64,000 bases of DNA from Massilia sp. 9096 (GTDB lineage: Bacteria > Pseudomonadota > Gammaproteobacteria > Burkholderiales > Burkholderiaceae_D), in assembly GCF_000745265.1 (NCBI RefSeq), contig NZ_JQNN01000001.1, forward strand, positions 5,332,001-5,396,000, written 5' to 3'. Under the pieces are notes generated by a model. That model saw nothing but the letters and a program-made list of their open reading frames with translations, was not told the DNA's origin and ran no database searches. The first letter of the stretch is position 1. Each line of letters starts with the position of its first letter. This document shows, piece after piece, positions 42,793 through 53,746 of the stretch. A program made the translations under genes and the position numbers.

Positions 42793-43884
42793 TCAGGCCT
42801 CTTTGCGGGTACGGGTCAGGTTGATGATCTTCATGAGCGCCGGCGCGTAGAAATTCTCCATCGCGCCGCAGAACAGGATGATCAAACCTTGGATGAAGAT
42901 GAAGGTCTCCTGGGGGATGTTGGGCTTCTCAAGCGATAAATCGAAGCCGCCCTGGATCAGCGCGCCGAACAGCACCGACGACAGGAAGATGCCGACCGGG
43001 TTCTGGCGGCCCATCAGCGCGATCGCGATACCGACGAAACCGGCGCCGGCCGGGAAGTTCAGCGACAGGTAGTGGGTCGAGCCGAGCACCGAGTTGACCG
43101 AACCGAGGCCGGCCAGCGCGCCCGAGACCAGCATCGCCACGATGATGGTGCGGCTGATCTTCACGCCGGCATAGTGCGCCGCGTGCGCGTTCAAGCCGGT
43201 CGCGCGCAGCTTGTAGCCCCAGGACGAGCGCCACACGGCGACGCCATACAGGGCCAGCGCCACGATCGCCAGCAGGAAGGTGATGTTCAGCGGCGTGTCG
43301 CCCAGCACCGGCATGATCTTGTTCAGCAGCGGCAGCGCGGCGGCGTCGGAGAACACGCGCGAAGCCGGGTTCTGCTGGCCGGCCGGGATCATGTACTCGA
43401 CGATCAGGAAGTTCATCAGGTTGGCGGCGATGAAGTTGAACATGATGGTCGTGACCACCACGTGGCTGCCGCGCCTGGCCTGCAGGTAGCCGGGCAGGAA
43501 GGCCCACAGCGCGCCGAACAGCATCGAGCCGATCATGCCGGCCGGGATCAGCAGCCAGGCCGGCAGGTGGGCGTCGAAGGCCAGCATGGCCAGCGTCAGG
43601 CCGAGGCCGCCGACGTACATCTGGCCTTCGGCGCCGATGTTGAACAGGCCGGCCTGCATCGCGATCGACACGGCCAGGCCGGCGAAGATGAAGGTGGTGG
43701 CGTAGAACAGCGTGTAGGCGAGGCCTTCCGGATCGACGATCGCGCTGTTGACCAGGATCTGCAGCGATTCCGACGGGCTCTCGCCCAGCAGGTGGATCAC
43801 CAGGCCCGCCACCAGCAGCGCCGACAGCAGGTTCAGGATGGGTAAGGCAAAGCCCGTGGCCCAGCGTGGGAGTTCAGTTTTCAT
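42793..43884 (-). CDS. nucleoside-type ABC transporter permease (first)
   Basis: A 363-residue permease, the larger partner of the downstream one. It carries GLFNIGAEGQMYVGGL and YKLRATGLNAHAAHYAGVK, typical of Nup/Yuf nucleoside importers. It starts six bases after the ATPase gene, so the operon is tightly packed. Confidence 0.93.
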   Translation of the reverse strand: MKTELPRWATGFALPILNLLSALLVAGLVIHLLGESPSESLQILVNSAIVDPEGLAYTLFYATTFIFAGLAVSIAMQAGLFNIGAEGQMYVGGLGLTLAMLAFDAHLPAWLLIPAGMIGSMLFGALWAFLPGYLQARRGSHVVVTTIMFNFIAANLMNFLIVEYMIPAGQQNPASRVFSDAAALPLLNKIMPVLGDTPLNITFLLAIVALALYGVAVWRSSWGYKLRATGLNAHAAHYAGVKISRTIIVAMLVSGALAGLGSVNSVLGSTHYLSLNFPAGAGFVGIAIALMGRQNPVGIFLSSVLFGALIQGGFDLSLEKPNIPQETFIFIQGLIILFCGAMENFYAPALMKIINLTRTRKEA

Positions 43885-43890
43885 ATGCGC

Positions 43891-45456
<1,566 letters not shown>

Positions 45457-45457
45457 T

Positions 45458-45496
45458 CAAAAGCGCGCCGCGCCGGTCGTGCCGGCGCGGCGCGCT
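45458..45496 (-). terminator. strong hairpin between binding-protein and ATPase genes
   Basis: Two perfect 15-base arms (45462-45476 and 45482-45496) with a five-base loop and TTTT on the minus strand. It follows the substrate-binding-protein gene by 30 bases. A partial terminator or mRNA 3'-end protector here would keep the binding protein more abundant than the membrane parts. Confidence 0.8.
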
Positions 45497-45526
45497 CTTC
45501 TCGAAACTAAAATTAAACGGTCCTGC

Positions 45527-46528
45527 TTACTGCGGGCACGAGCCGCTCGTACGGTAATCGACGACCTTGATCTTGCCGCTGATGATGTCGGCGCGCGCCT
45601 GGTTGACGCGCTTTTCCATCTCGCTCGACACCACCATGCGGTTGTCCTTGTCCAGCGCCCAATCGACACCGCCTTCCTTCAGGCCTTCGTAGGTGATGCC
45701 CGGCGTGAACTGGCCTTTCTGGGCTTTCATGAAGGCTTCGTAGGTCGCGTTGTCGACGTGCTTGACCATCGAGGTCAGCATCGTGCCCGGGTGCAGGTAG
45801 TTCTGGTTGGAGTCGACGCCGATCGCCAGCTTGCCCTTGGCCTTGGCCATCTGCAGGGCGCCCATGCCCGAGCCGCCGGCCACGGCGAAGACCACGTCGG
45901 CGCCGCGGTCGAACTGCGCGCGCGCCAGCTCGCCGCCCTTGGCCGGGTCGTTCCAGGCCGTGCTGGTGGTGCCGACCATGTTCTGCAGCACCTGCACGTT
46001 GGGCAGGATCGCCTTCGCGCCCTGCACGTAGCCGCAGGCGAAGGCGCGGATCAGCGGAATGTCCATGCCGCCGACGAAACCGAGCGTCTTGGTCTTGGAT
46101 GCCATCGCGGCGGCCACGCCGACCAGGTAGGAACCTTCCTGCTCCTTGAACAGCACCGAGTTGACGTTCTTGCCCTCGGCGTTGCCGTCGATGATGACGA
46201 AGTGGGTATTCGGGTATTCGGCCGCGATCTTCTGGACCGGCTGGGTCTGGGAAAAGCCGATCGACACGATCAGCTGCAATTTCTTGCGCGCGAGCGCGCG
46301 CAGCACCTGTTCGGCCTGGGTGTCGTAGTTGGCCTGGGCTTCAAACACCTTGACGCCGGTTTCCTTCGTAAAACGCATTACGCCTTCCGAGGCGGACTGG
46401 TTGAAGGACTTGTCGAACTTGCCGCCGGCGTCGTAGACGATGGCGAGCTTGGTCCCGGCGATGTCGGCCGAGGCGCTCGCGCAGGCGCACAGCGCCGCGA
46501 TCGTCATACAGAGTTGCTTGAATTTCAT
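45527..46528 (-). CDS. BMP-family (PnrA-like) nucleoside-binding protein
   Basis: A 333-residue periplasmic substrate-binding protein with a signal peptide (about 1-22, ending ASA). It has the PnrA/BMP signatures [18 protein letters not shown], the Asp and Asn used to bind nucleosides, and [12 protein letters not shown]. PnrA-type proteins bind purine nucleosides and this family partners Nup-type permeases, which follow. The C-terminal Cys in SGSCPQ is unusual but not in a known motif. It is first in the operon and nearest the promoter. Confidence 0.92.
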   Translation of the reverse strand: MKFKQLCMTIAALCACASASADIAGTKLAIVYDAGGKFDKSFNQSASEGVMRFTKETGVKVFEAQANYDTQAEQVLRALARKKLQLIVSIGFSQTQPVQKIAAEYPNTHFVIIDGNAEGKNVNSVLFKEQEGSYLVGVAAAMASKTKTLGFVGGMDIPLIRAFACGYVQGAKAILPNVQVLQNMVGTTSTAWNDPAKGGELARAQFDRGADVVFAVAGGSGMGALQMAKAKGKLAIGVDSNQNYLHPGTMLTSMVKHVDNATYEAFMKAQKGQFTPGITYEGLKEGGVDWALDKDNRMVVSSEMEKRVNQARADIISGKIKVVDYRTSGSCPQ

Positions 46529-46896
46529 CTATTGGCTCCTGGAATCCCGTAATTGTACCGGCGCAACGCGCGCGTTGCGAGGCCGGATAGCGCCATCGCG
46601 CCGGCGGATTCTGGCAAACCTGCTGACATCCTGGGGGTACGACTGACTCTGGACAAGGCTGGCGCAGGCTGATCGCATCGCTGCGATTCGAACTTCATCG
46701 ACCTGCGCAGCTGATCTGACAACTATGCATCAGCCCGTTTATACGTGGCAAATACGATTTTACTTCGCAATTTATTTAGTGGAAATATAAATAGAGACAA
46801 CTTTTACGGCTTTCTCTCAGAAAACCACAGTTCTCCAAGACAGCCGCGCGCCGCCGTATTTGCAGCGGGCGCGTTCCAATGTGCCCCGTTGTGCGG
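46529..46896. other. intergenic region, no gene seen
   Basis: About 370 bases between two minus-strand genes. The right half (46740-46830) is AT-rich and may hold promoter signals of the nucleoside transporter operon, but no clear -35/-10 pair on the minus strand was found. No tRNA or small protein was seen. Confidence 0.35.
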
Positions 46897-48033
46897 CTAT
46901 TTGCCGGCGGCGGGCAGAGATGGGGCAGTCGCATTCAGCAGTGGGACGGGCACATTGGCCGGCGCGGCTGCGGACGGATCGGCCGGCTGCACGACGGCCT
47001 GGACGGGCGCGGCCGCCACCGGCAGGGCGGCGGCCAGGACCGGTGCTGCCGCCAGAACTTGCGCCACGGCCGACGTCGGGGCCGTGGTTTGTGGCGCCGT
47101 TGCCGGTGGCTGGGCCGCTGGGGCAAGCGGCAGCGGCGCCGCGGCGGCGGCGGCATCGGCGATGACGGCCGCGGCGGTCTCGGCGGCCACGGTCGCGATC
47201 GGCTTGGCGAACTGCGCGCTCAGGAAGTCGGCGATGCGACTCTGGGTCGCTTCCAGATACGGAATGTTGAGGTGGTCGGAACCGGGAATGATATCGTCGC
47301 CGCACAGCTGGGCCAGCTTGGCGACCAGCTGGTCGGTGTGCGAATGCGGCACGACGTCGTCGCTGGTGGCGCGCAGCACGTAGGTCGGCGCCTTGAGGGA
47401 GGGCGCGAACTTGATCGATTCGAAGCGGTGGCGCAGCAGGTATTCGATCGGCATCACGCGGAACTTGCGCTTGGCTAGGGCCAGGATCGAATCGTAGGGC
47501 GTGATCAGCACCACCGAATGCGCCGACCGTTCCTTGGCGACCTGCACAGCGACGCCGGAACCCAGGCTGCGCCCGACCACGGCGATGCGGCGCGGATCGA
47601 CATGGGGCCGCGCAGCGAGCCAGTCGAACAGCATGCAGCCGTCCTCGACCATGAAGATTTCGGCCGGCTCGCCGTGCGATTCGCCATAGCCGCGGTAATT
47701 CACGGCCAGCACCGTCATGTCGGGAAACAGCTTGCCGGCATCGCGCACGACCCAGGACACTTCTTCCGAGCGTCCGCCGAAGTACACGACGGCCGGATGC
47801 GGGCCGCGCGTCATCGGGGTCATCAGCCAGCCGGACAGGCGGGTGCCGTCGGCGGCGCGCAGCACCACCGGGCGCGTGCGGTGGGCGCTGCTGCGCGGGC
47901 TTTGGACTTCGCGCTCGACCGTGGGGTTGAACACCAGCCGGCGCTGGTTGGCCGCCACCGCCGCCGTGAGGCCCAGCCATACCATGCTGGCAAAGCCAGC
48001 CATTCCCGCCGCTATTTTCTTACGTGTATCCAT
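46897..48033 (-). CDS. membrane-anchored alpha/beta hydrolase with Ala/Pro/Val-rich tail
   Basis: A 378-residue protein. A single N-terminal helix (about 7-29) would anchor it in the inner membrane. Residues about 50-280 are an alpha/beta hydrolase: NYRGYGES for the oxyanion region, nucleophile elbow GRSLGSG, the acid in TSDDVVP and the His in GSDHLN. The last 95 residues are almost only Ala, Pro, Val, Thr and Gln, likely a flexible extension. It belongs to the BAAT/FrsA-like or DUF1749-like hydrolases; the substrate is unknown. Confidence 0.82.
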   Translation of the reverse strand: MDTRKKIAAGMAGFASMVWLGLTAAVAANQRRLVFNPTVEREVQSPRSSAHRTRPVVLRAADGTRLSGWLMTPMTRGPHPAVVYFGGRSEEVSWVVRDAGKLFPDMTVLAVNYRGYGESHGEPAEIFMVEDGCMLFDWLAARPHVDPRRIAVVGRSLGSGVAVQVAKERSAHSVVLITPYDSILALAKRKFRVMPIEYLLRHRFESIKFAPSLKAPTYVLRATSDDVVPHSHTDQLVAKLAQLCGDDIIPGSDHLNIPYLEATQSRIADFLSAQFAKPIATVAAETAAAVIADAAAAAAPLPLAPAAQPPATAPQTTAPTSAVAQVLAAAPVLAAALPVAAAPVQAVVQPADPSAAAPANVPVPLLNATAPSLPAAGK

Positions 48034-48209
48034 GGCCCTAGTCTACCTCTGCCTTTTGATTATTGCTGTGTGTTGCTCAGCAATTCGTGCGCAGATGCGC
48101 GGCGCGGCAGAAAAGTGGCGCTAAAGCAACATGTTCAAGAGGGTCAGGCAGGGAGCTGGCGCCGTGCCCGGCAGCGCCAGCGCAGTGTCGGTGCGGCGTC
48201 GGCGCAGAC

Positions 48210-48752
48210 TCAGTACAGCGTCGGCCCGAACGAAGGGGCGTAACGCTCGACGCGCTGCATCGCCTTGCCGATGAGCGAATCGGGCTGCGCCACGTCGAGG
48301 TCGGGCGCCTTCCCGGCAGGACCGGCGCCGGGCGCATGCGCGTTCTGCTCGTGCGCCGTGCGCGCGCCGAACAGGCCCGACACCGCAATCCCGAGTGCGC
48401 CGAGCGCCGACAGGATCAGCGACCCAGTGCCGGGCCCGGCATCCCTGCTGCGCAGCGCCAGGTTGGCGACGGTAACCGCCATTACGCCGCCGTTGAGCAT
48501 CGCGTGCACGTTGGCGGTGCGCTTGACCTCGCTATCGGACTCGATCTCGAGATAATCCCTGGCGCCGGCCACGGCCGCCACCGTTCCGCCGATCAGGCCG
48601 CCGGCCAGGCTGGCATACGCGGCCTTGGCGTAGGCCTCGTTGTCGGTCGCGCGGTGCAGCGCATCGAAGATGAAACCGAGGGGAATCAGCGCAGCCGGCG
48701 CCACGATCAGCAGCGGATGCAGCGAGCGGTGCGCGGCAGTGGATTCTGACAT
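48210..48752 (-). CDS. DUF2231 membrane protein
   Basis: A 180-residue membrane protein with four hydrophobic segments (about 13-30, 44-62, 83-102, 112-132) and the family pattern HPLLIVAPAALIPLGFIFD at the start. The C-terminal 45 residues are soluble. The function of the family is unknown; some members are heme-related. Confidence 0.75.
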   Translation of the reverse strand: MSESTAAHRSLHPLLIVAPAALIPLGFIFDALHRATDNEAYAKAAYASLAGGLIGGTVAAVAGARDYLEIESDSEVKRTANVHAMLNGGVMAVTVANLALRSRDAGPGTGSLILSALGALGIAVSGLFGARTAHEQNAHAPGAGPAGKAPDLDVAQPDSLIGKAMQRVERYAPSFGPTLY

Positions 48753-48893
48753 GGCATTCTCCAGAGATCGATCTGGTGTCTAGTGTGGCACAGCCCGGCC
48801 GTTGGCTTTCGCACGGTACGGCAAGGAACGCCAGCGCCGTCTTCCAAGTTAAGATATTGTTTTATAAACACAAGCAGAACCCGAGGAGATGCC

Positions 48894-49196
48894 GTGCACT
48901 ACCTGCTGACCTACGACCTGGCGCCCGACTACCTGGAGCGCCGCGGCGAATTCCGCAACGAACACTTGCAGCTGGCCTGGGACGCCCAGGAGTGCGGCGA
49001 GATGCTGATCGCCGGTGCGCTCACCGACCCGGCCGACACTGCGCTGCTGCTGTTTTCCGGCGACACGCCCGAGCCCGCCGAACGCTTCGCCCAGGCCGAT
49101 CCGTACGTGACCCACGGCCTGGTCAAAAACTGGCGCGTGCGGGCATGGAATACGGTCGTCGGCAAGGATGCGTGCAATCCGGTGCGGCCGGAATGA
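48894..49196 (+). CDS. YciI-family protein
   Basis: A 100-residue dimeric alpha-beta barrel protein. HYLLTYDLAPDYLERR, FRNEHLQLAW, GALTDPAD and FAQADPYVTHGLV match the YciI pattern, including the His-Asp pair thought to be catalytic. The start is a GTG at 48894 with GAGGAG six bases upstream; an ATG five bases earlier is out of frame. It overlaps the next gene by four bases. Function unknown. Confidence 0.88.
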   Translation: MHYLLTYDLAPDYLERRGEFRNEHLQLAWDAQECGEMLIAGALTDPADTALLLFSGDTPEPAERFAQADPYVTHGLVKNWRVRAWNTVVGKDACNPVRPE

Positions 49197-49795
49197 TGCT
49201 GCGCCCAACCATGAAGATCGTCCTGTCGTGCATCGCGCTGGCGCTCACGGCCTGCACTGTGGCGCCGACGCAGGCGCAAAAGGAAACGCAGATGCCGACG
49301 CAAACGCGGGTGCAGATGCAAACGCCGACGCAGCAGGAAGCCTTGTTCGTCGCACGCGTCGAGCGCATCAGCCTGGCGCCGCGCGGCGGCATGGCGTGTC
49401 CGGAGTTGTGCCCGTCGAAGTTCACCCGCAACGAGGATGGCTCGACCGAGGTCTGCATCGCCGACGATGGCGGTTGCCAGAAAACCGAGGTGCAGGTGGA
49501 GCGGGTGTTGCTCGGCACCGTCCAGCCGGGTCCGTACAGCTTCGACGGCCGCATCGGCGAGTGGAGCGGCAGCGCGCATTTCCCGGTGACCCATACGCCG
49601 ATCCTGGTGCACGTCAGGCCGGGCCTGGTCGAATGGGCGCCGGTGACCAGCAAGGACGGCCAGCAGCAGGTGCGGCTCAAGGCGTTCCGCTTTGGCGTCG
49701 TCGCGGGCGTGGACCTGGGCGCGCTCGCGCGCGACGAAGGCGACGCGGTGACGCTGGATGCGGTGGCCCAGCGTCTGGCTGCTGCGCCGCACTGA
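49193..49795 (+). CDS. small lipoprotein of unknown function
   Basis: About 200 residues. Two ATGs at 49193 and 49196 overlap the YciI stop; a third at 49211 begins a clean lipoprotein signal MKIVLSCIALALTAC with the lipid Cys at its residue 15. After a Gln/Thr-rich repeat (QMPTQTRVQMQTPTQ) the mature domain has three or four Cys that may pair (CPELCPSK, CIADDGGCQ). I recognise no family. Confidence 0.7.
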   Translation: MMLRPTMKIVLSCIALALTACTVAPTQAQKETQMPTQTRVQMQTPTQQEALFVARVERISLAPRGGMACPELCPSKFTRNEDGSTEVCIADDGGCQKTEVQVERVLLGTVQPGPYSFDGRIGEWSGSAHFPVTHTPILVHVRPGLVEWAPVTSKDGQQQVRLKAFRFGVVAGVDLGALARDEGDAVTLDAVAQRLAAAPH

Positions 49796-49847
49796 GCCGC
49801 ACCGAGCCGCACTGAGAAGGACTGAACCGCGCCGGCAGATGCGGCGT

Positions 49848-51047
49848 TCAATTCGCCACCAGCAGCTTGACCAGCAGGTTGTGCGTGGTCAGCGCCAGCG
49901 CGCCGTCCGGCGTCAGCACGATGCCGACCGGGTGATCGAGCCCGCCCGGCAGGGCATTGAGCAGGATGCCCTGCCTGCCGCTCACGCCGGCCACCGTGCT
50001 GGTCACATTGTCCAGGTTGATGCGGCGGATCAGCGCGTTGTCGGTGTCGGCGATGTACAGGTCGTTGCCGTCGACCGCGATGCCGGACGGCGCGCACAGG
50101 CGCGACACCGTCGGGCTGCCGTCGACCGCGCCGCATTGCCCGGCCTGGCCGGCCAGCGTCGAGACGTCGCCGTTCGGCTTGAGCATGCGGATGGTCGAGT
50201 TGCCGGTGTCGACCACGTACACGTTGTCCCACTGGTCGACCGCGATGTCCTGCGGATTGCAGAAGCGCGCCGCGCCGCCGCGGCCGTCGGCGCTGCCGCA
50301 TACGCCGGGGCTGCCGGCGACCGTGGTCACGTTGCCCTTGAGGTCGATGCGGCGCACCGTGTGGTTGCCGGTGTCGGCCACCCACAGGTTGCCCGAGCGG
50401 TCCAGCGCGATGCCCTTGGGATTGCAGAAGCGTGCCAGTGCGCCGTTGCCGTCGCCGGCGCCGCAGCTGCCGTTGCCGGCCACGGTGGCGACCGCGCCGC
50501 CCGGGGTGACCGAGCGGATCGCCGAGTTGCCGGTGTCGGTGACGTAGAGATTGCCGGCGGCGTCGCTGGCGATGCGGCTGGGGGCGTTCAAGCGCGCCGC
50601 CGCGCCGGCGCCGTCGACGTAGCCGGCCACGCCGCGGCTGCCGGCCAGCGTCGTGACGACGCCCTGCGGCGTGACCAGGCGCACCGTGTGGCTGGCCGGC
50701 TCGACCGTGTACAGCTTGCCGGCGGCGTCGGTCGCGATGCCTTCCGGATGATTGAAGCGGGCCGCGGCGCCGGTGCCATCCAGCGAGCCGGTGCAGGACC
50801 CGCAGATGTCGCCGGCAATCGGGAACAGGCCGGTCGCGCCCTGCGGCCGGTCGGGCCAGCTGGGCCAGTCGGGATGGTCGGGCCACGGATGGTCGTGCTC
50901 CGAATACCAGCCGAAGCCGACGCCGACGTCGACGCCGCCGCCGCAACCGGTCACGGTGGCGCCGAGCAGCGAAGCCAGCAAGAGGGCGCACCAGGTCGCA
51001 AAGCGCCACCGGCGCCCGTGCGCGAAAGCCATGGTCGGATTCTTCAT
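49848..51047 (-). CDS. NHL-repeat lipoprotein
   Basis: A 399-residue protein. A signal ending in a lipobox-like TVTGC gives a lipid Cys35. A Trp/Pro/Asp/His-rich spacer follows (about 45-70). The rest is five to six NHL repeats of about 55 residues, each with a phrase such as GNLYVTDTGNSAIR or GNLWVADTGNHTVRRI, forming a beta propeller. Such proteins bind ligands or other proteins outside the membrane. No catalytic residues stand out. Confidence 0.85.
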   Translation of the reverse strand: MKNPTMAFAHGRRWRFATWCALLLASLLGATVTGCGGGVDVGVGFGWYSEHDHPWPDHPDWPSWPDRPQGATGLFPIAGDICGSCTGSLDGTGAAARFNHPEGIATDAAGKLYTVEPASHTVRLVTPQGVVTTLAGSRGVAGYVDGAGAAARLNAPSRIASDAAGNLYVTDTGNSAIRSVTPGGAVATVAGNGSCGAGDGNGALARFCNPKGIALDRSGNLWVADTGNHTVRRIDLKGNVTTVAGSPGVCGSADGRGGAARFCNPQDIAVDQWDNVYVVDTGNSTIRMLKPNGDVSTLAGQAGQCGAVDGSPTVSRLCAPSGIAVDGNDLYIADTDNALIRRINLDNVTSTVAGVSGRQGILLNALPGGLDHPVGIVLTPDGALALTTHNLLVKLLVAN

Positions 51048-51238
51048 GGGATCCTCGGGGTTGAAGACGCCCCGAGCTTACCCGGCGCGGCTATTCGCAC
51101 CGTGCGTGCGCTCAATCCGATTCTCGGCGGATTGTGCAGGTTCCGACCCGAGCGGCATAAAAGCCACGTGTCCGCCGACCGGGCACAATGCCTGCATCGA
51201 CTCGGGTAATATCAGGCAAACTCATCTGCTGGAGAACC

Positions 51239-51964
51239 ATGCACACTGCAGTCAATTTGTGGCCCCTGCTCGGCATCGCCGTCGTCGTGGCCGGCTTCCT
51301 GATCCGCGCCAATCCGGTGCTGGTCGTGATCGCGGCCTGCGGCGTCACCGGGGCGTGCGCCTTCATGTCGCCGGTCCAGATCCTCGAGTCGCTCGGCGCG
51401 GCCTTCATCAAGACGCGCAACCTGGCGCTGATCCTGCTGCTGCCGCTGGCGGCGATCGGCCTGCTCGAGCGCGCCGGCCTGAAGGAGCACGCCCAGGCCA
51501 GCATCGCCAAGATCCGCTCGGCCACCAGCGGGCGCCTGCTGACGGTCTACCTGCTGGTGCGCGAGCTGACCGCGGCCTTCGGCCTGACCAGCATCGGCGG
51601 GCAGCCGAACATGGTGCGCCCCTTGATCGCGCCGATGGCCGAAGCGGCCGCCGAGACGCGCATCGCGGCCGCCGGCGGCGCCATCGACGACGCCCTGCGC
51701 CAGCGCATCCGCGCGCTCAGCGCCGCCACCGACAACGTCGGCCTGTTCTTCGGCGAGGACGTGTTCGTGGCCTTCGGCGCCATCGTGCTGATGCAGACCA
51801 TCCTGCGCGCCGAGGGGCTGGAAGTCGATCCGCTCAAGATGGCGCTGTGGGGCTTGCCGACCGCCGTCACGGCCTTCGTCGTGCATGCCTGGAACCTGCG
51901 CCGGCTCGACGTGCAGATCGCGCGCGCGGCGCATACGGCAACGCGCTCAGGAGCGCCGCAGTGA
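51239..51964 (+). CDS. DUF969 membrane protein
   Basis: A 241-residue protein with about six membrane helices; LWPLLGIAVVVAGFLIRANP and ELTAAFGLTSIGGQPNMVRPL are typical of DUF969. GGAG precedes the ATG. It overlaps the DUF979 gene by four bases (GTGA), and both precede pcp. In other genomes the DUF969/DUF979 pair travels with pyroglutamate genes and is proposed to be a two-part 5-oxoproline transporter; this is from memory and comparative context. Confidence 0.85.
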   Translation: MHTAVNLWPLLGIAVVVAGFLIRANPVLVVIAACGVTGACAFMSPVQILESLGAAFIKTRNLALILLLPLAAIGLLERAGLKEHAQASIAKIRSATSGRLLTVYLLVRELTAAFGLTSIGGQPNMVRPLIAPMAEAAAETRIAAAGGAIDDALRQRIRALSAATDNVGLFFGEDVFVAFGAIVLMQTILRAEGLEVDPLKMALWGLPTAVTAFVVHAWNLRRLDVQIARAAHTATRSGAPQ

Positions 51965-52929
51965 TCGTTTCCGTCGACTTTTTCTACCTGCTGGTCGGCC
52001 TGCTGTTCGCGGCGACGGCCATCATGAACCTGCGCGACCGCGCCAATCCGAGCCGCGTCGCCACCTTCCTGTTCTGGGGCCTGTACGCGCTGGTCTACCT
52101 GCTGGGCGAACGCATCCCGCCGCTGTGGGGCGGGGTGCTGATGGTGGCGATGGCGCTGCTGGGCGGCTTGAACCTGGTGCGCGCGGGCCGGAGCAGCGTG
52201 CCCGACGAGTCCACGCGCCGCGCCAGCGGCATGCGCCTGGGCCATCGCCTCCTGATCCCGGCGCTGGCGATTCCCGTCGTGACGATGATCGGCTCGACCC
52301 TGCTGAAAGACGTCAAGCTCGACCTGGGCGTGCTGGCCGGCCCCTTGCTCGACCCGAAGAACCTGACGGTCGTGAGCATGGGCTGCGGTTCGATCGCCGC
52401 GCTGGCGCTGGCCTGCTGGCTCACGCGCGCCACCCCGCTGCAGGGCGTGCGCGAGGCGCGCCGGCTGATCGACGCGATGAGCTGGGCGGTGGTGCTGCCG
52501 CACATGCTGGCCGTGCTCGGACTGCTGTTTTCCGAGGCCGGCGTCGGCAAGGCGGTGGCGCACGTCACCACGTCGTATGTGAACATGGACTCGCGCCTGG
52601 TGGCCTGCGCCGCGTTTTGCATCGGCATGGCAGTATTTACGGTCGTGATGGGCAACGGCTTCGCCGCGTTTCCCGTGATCGCGGGCGGGATCGGCATCCC
52701 GGTGCTGGTCGGGGTGTATCATGCGAATCCGGCCGTGATGGCGGCGATCGGGATGTTCAGCGCCTACTGCGGCACCCTGATGACGCCGATGGCGGCGAAC
52801 TTCAACATCGTGCCGGCGGCGCTGCTCGAGCTGCCCGACAAGAACGCCGTGATCAAGGCCCAGCTGCCGACGGCGCTGCCGGTGCTGCTGGCAAACATCC
52901 TGCTGCTGTACTTTTTAATGTACCAATAA
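51961..52929 (+). CDS. DUF979 membrane protein
   Basis: A 322-residue protein with about nine membrane helices; starts VSVDFFYLLVGLLFA and has YCGTLMTPMAANFNIVPAALLEL near the end, as in DUF979. The start is a GTG that overlaps the DUF969 stop, so translation is coupled. It is the likely second half of a transporter. Confidence 0.85.
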   Translation: MIVSVDFFYLLVGLLFAATAIMNLRDRANPSRVATFLFWGLYALVYLLGERIPPLWGGVLMVAMALLGGLNLVRAGRSSVPDESTRRASGMRLGHRLLIPALAIPVVTMIGSTLLKDVKLDLGVLAGPLLDPKNLTVVSMGCGSIAALALACWLTRATPLQGVREARRLIDAMSWAVVLPHMLAVLGLLFSEAGVGKAVAHVTTSYVNMDSRLVACAAFCIGMAVFTVVMGNGFAAFPVIAGGIGIPVLVGVYHANPAVMAAIGMFSAYCGTLMTPMAANFNIVPAALLELPDKNAVIKAQLPTALPVLLANILLLYFLMYQ

Positions 52930-53048
52930 GGGACCCCGCATAACCTGCTGCGCGTTGCATTGCTGGCTTGCGATGCTCGCTGTACGCAAGGTACAGCTGC
53001 GCTTCTCATCCAGCACTGCCGCCGCTCGCGATGGTTCTGCGAGGTCCC
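52930..53048. repeat. 119-bp imperfect palindrome between DUF979 and pcp
   Basis: The whole gap folds on itself. GGGACCCCGCATAACC at the left end pairs with GGTTCTGCGAGGTCCC at the right, with further matches (TTGCTGG with CCAGCA, GCTGTAC with GTACAGC) up to the apex TGTACGCAAGGTACA at 52981-52995. The left arm begins right at the DUF979 stop. It could be a mobile REP-like repeat or an mRNA processing hairpin. Confidence 0.75.
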
Positions 53049-53066
53049 CGTTAAGTGAGAAAAATC

Positions 53067-53729
53067 ATGACCAAGACCGTCCTGCTGACCGGATTCGAAC
53101 CCTTCAACGGCGCCGCAATCAACCCGTCCTGGGAGGCGGTGCGTGCGCTCGACGGCTGGAGCGGCCCCGATTTCCAGGTCGTCGCGCGCCAGCTGCCGTG
53201 CGTGTTCGGCGGCGCCAACCTGGCGCTGCTGGAGGCCATCGACGCGCTCAAGCCCGACATCGTGATCGCGGTGGGCCAGGCCGGCGGGCGCCCGGACATT
53301 TCGGTCGAGCGGGTGGCGATCAACGTCGACGACGCCTCGATCCTCGACAACGCCGGCCAGCAGCCGGTCGACGCGGCGATCGCCGCCGGCGGCCCGGCCG
53401 CCTATTTCAGCACGTTGCCGATCAAGGCCATCGTGCGCGCGCTGCGCGTGCGCGGGCTGAAGTCGAGCGTGTCGCAAACCGCCGGCACCTTCGTGTGCAA
53501 CCACGTGTTCTATGGCCTGATGCACCACGTGGCCGGCCGTTCGGACGACGAGCCGGCGATCAAGGCCGGCTTCATCCACGTGCCGTTCCTGCCCGAGCAG
53601 GCGGCCGACCGCCCGGAGCGTCCGCCTTCGATGGCGCTGGACGAGATCATCGACGGGCTGCGCATCGCGGTCGAGCTGGCGCTGTCCGAACAGGCCGACA
53701 TCGCCGAGGCGGGCGGCGCGACCCACTGA
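53067..53729 (+). CDS. pcp: pyrrolidone-carboxylate peptidase
   Basis: Pcp cuts N-terminal pyroglutamate from peptides. The 220-residue cysteine peptidase has the complete triad: Glu81 in SVERVAIN, Cys144 in [10 protein letters not shown], and His171 in GFIHVPFLP. The ATG at 53067 gives the usual N-terminus [11 protein letters not shown]; a GTG four codons earlier is possible. It lies downstream of the DUF969/DUF979 genes and would release the 5-oxoproline they are proposed to handle. Confidence 0.95.
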   Translation: MTKTVLLTGFEPFNGAAINPSWEAVRALDGWSGPDFQVVARQLPCVFGGANLALLEAIDALKPDIVIAVGQAGGRPDISVERVAINVDDASILDNAGQQPVDAAIAAGGPAAYFSTLPIKAIVRALRVRGLKSSVSQTAGTFVCNHVFYGLMHHVAGRSDDEPAIKAGFIHVPFLPEQAADRPERPPSMALDEIIDGLRIAVELALSEQADIAEAGGATH

Positions 53730-53746
53730 CGGAGCGTTCTGGCCGG

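Noticed and set aside
46745..47383. 212-codon plus-strand frame rich in Gly and Ala
   Set aside because: Antisense to the low-complexity tail of the alpha/beta hydrolase, so the composition is a reflection of that tail.
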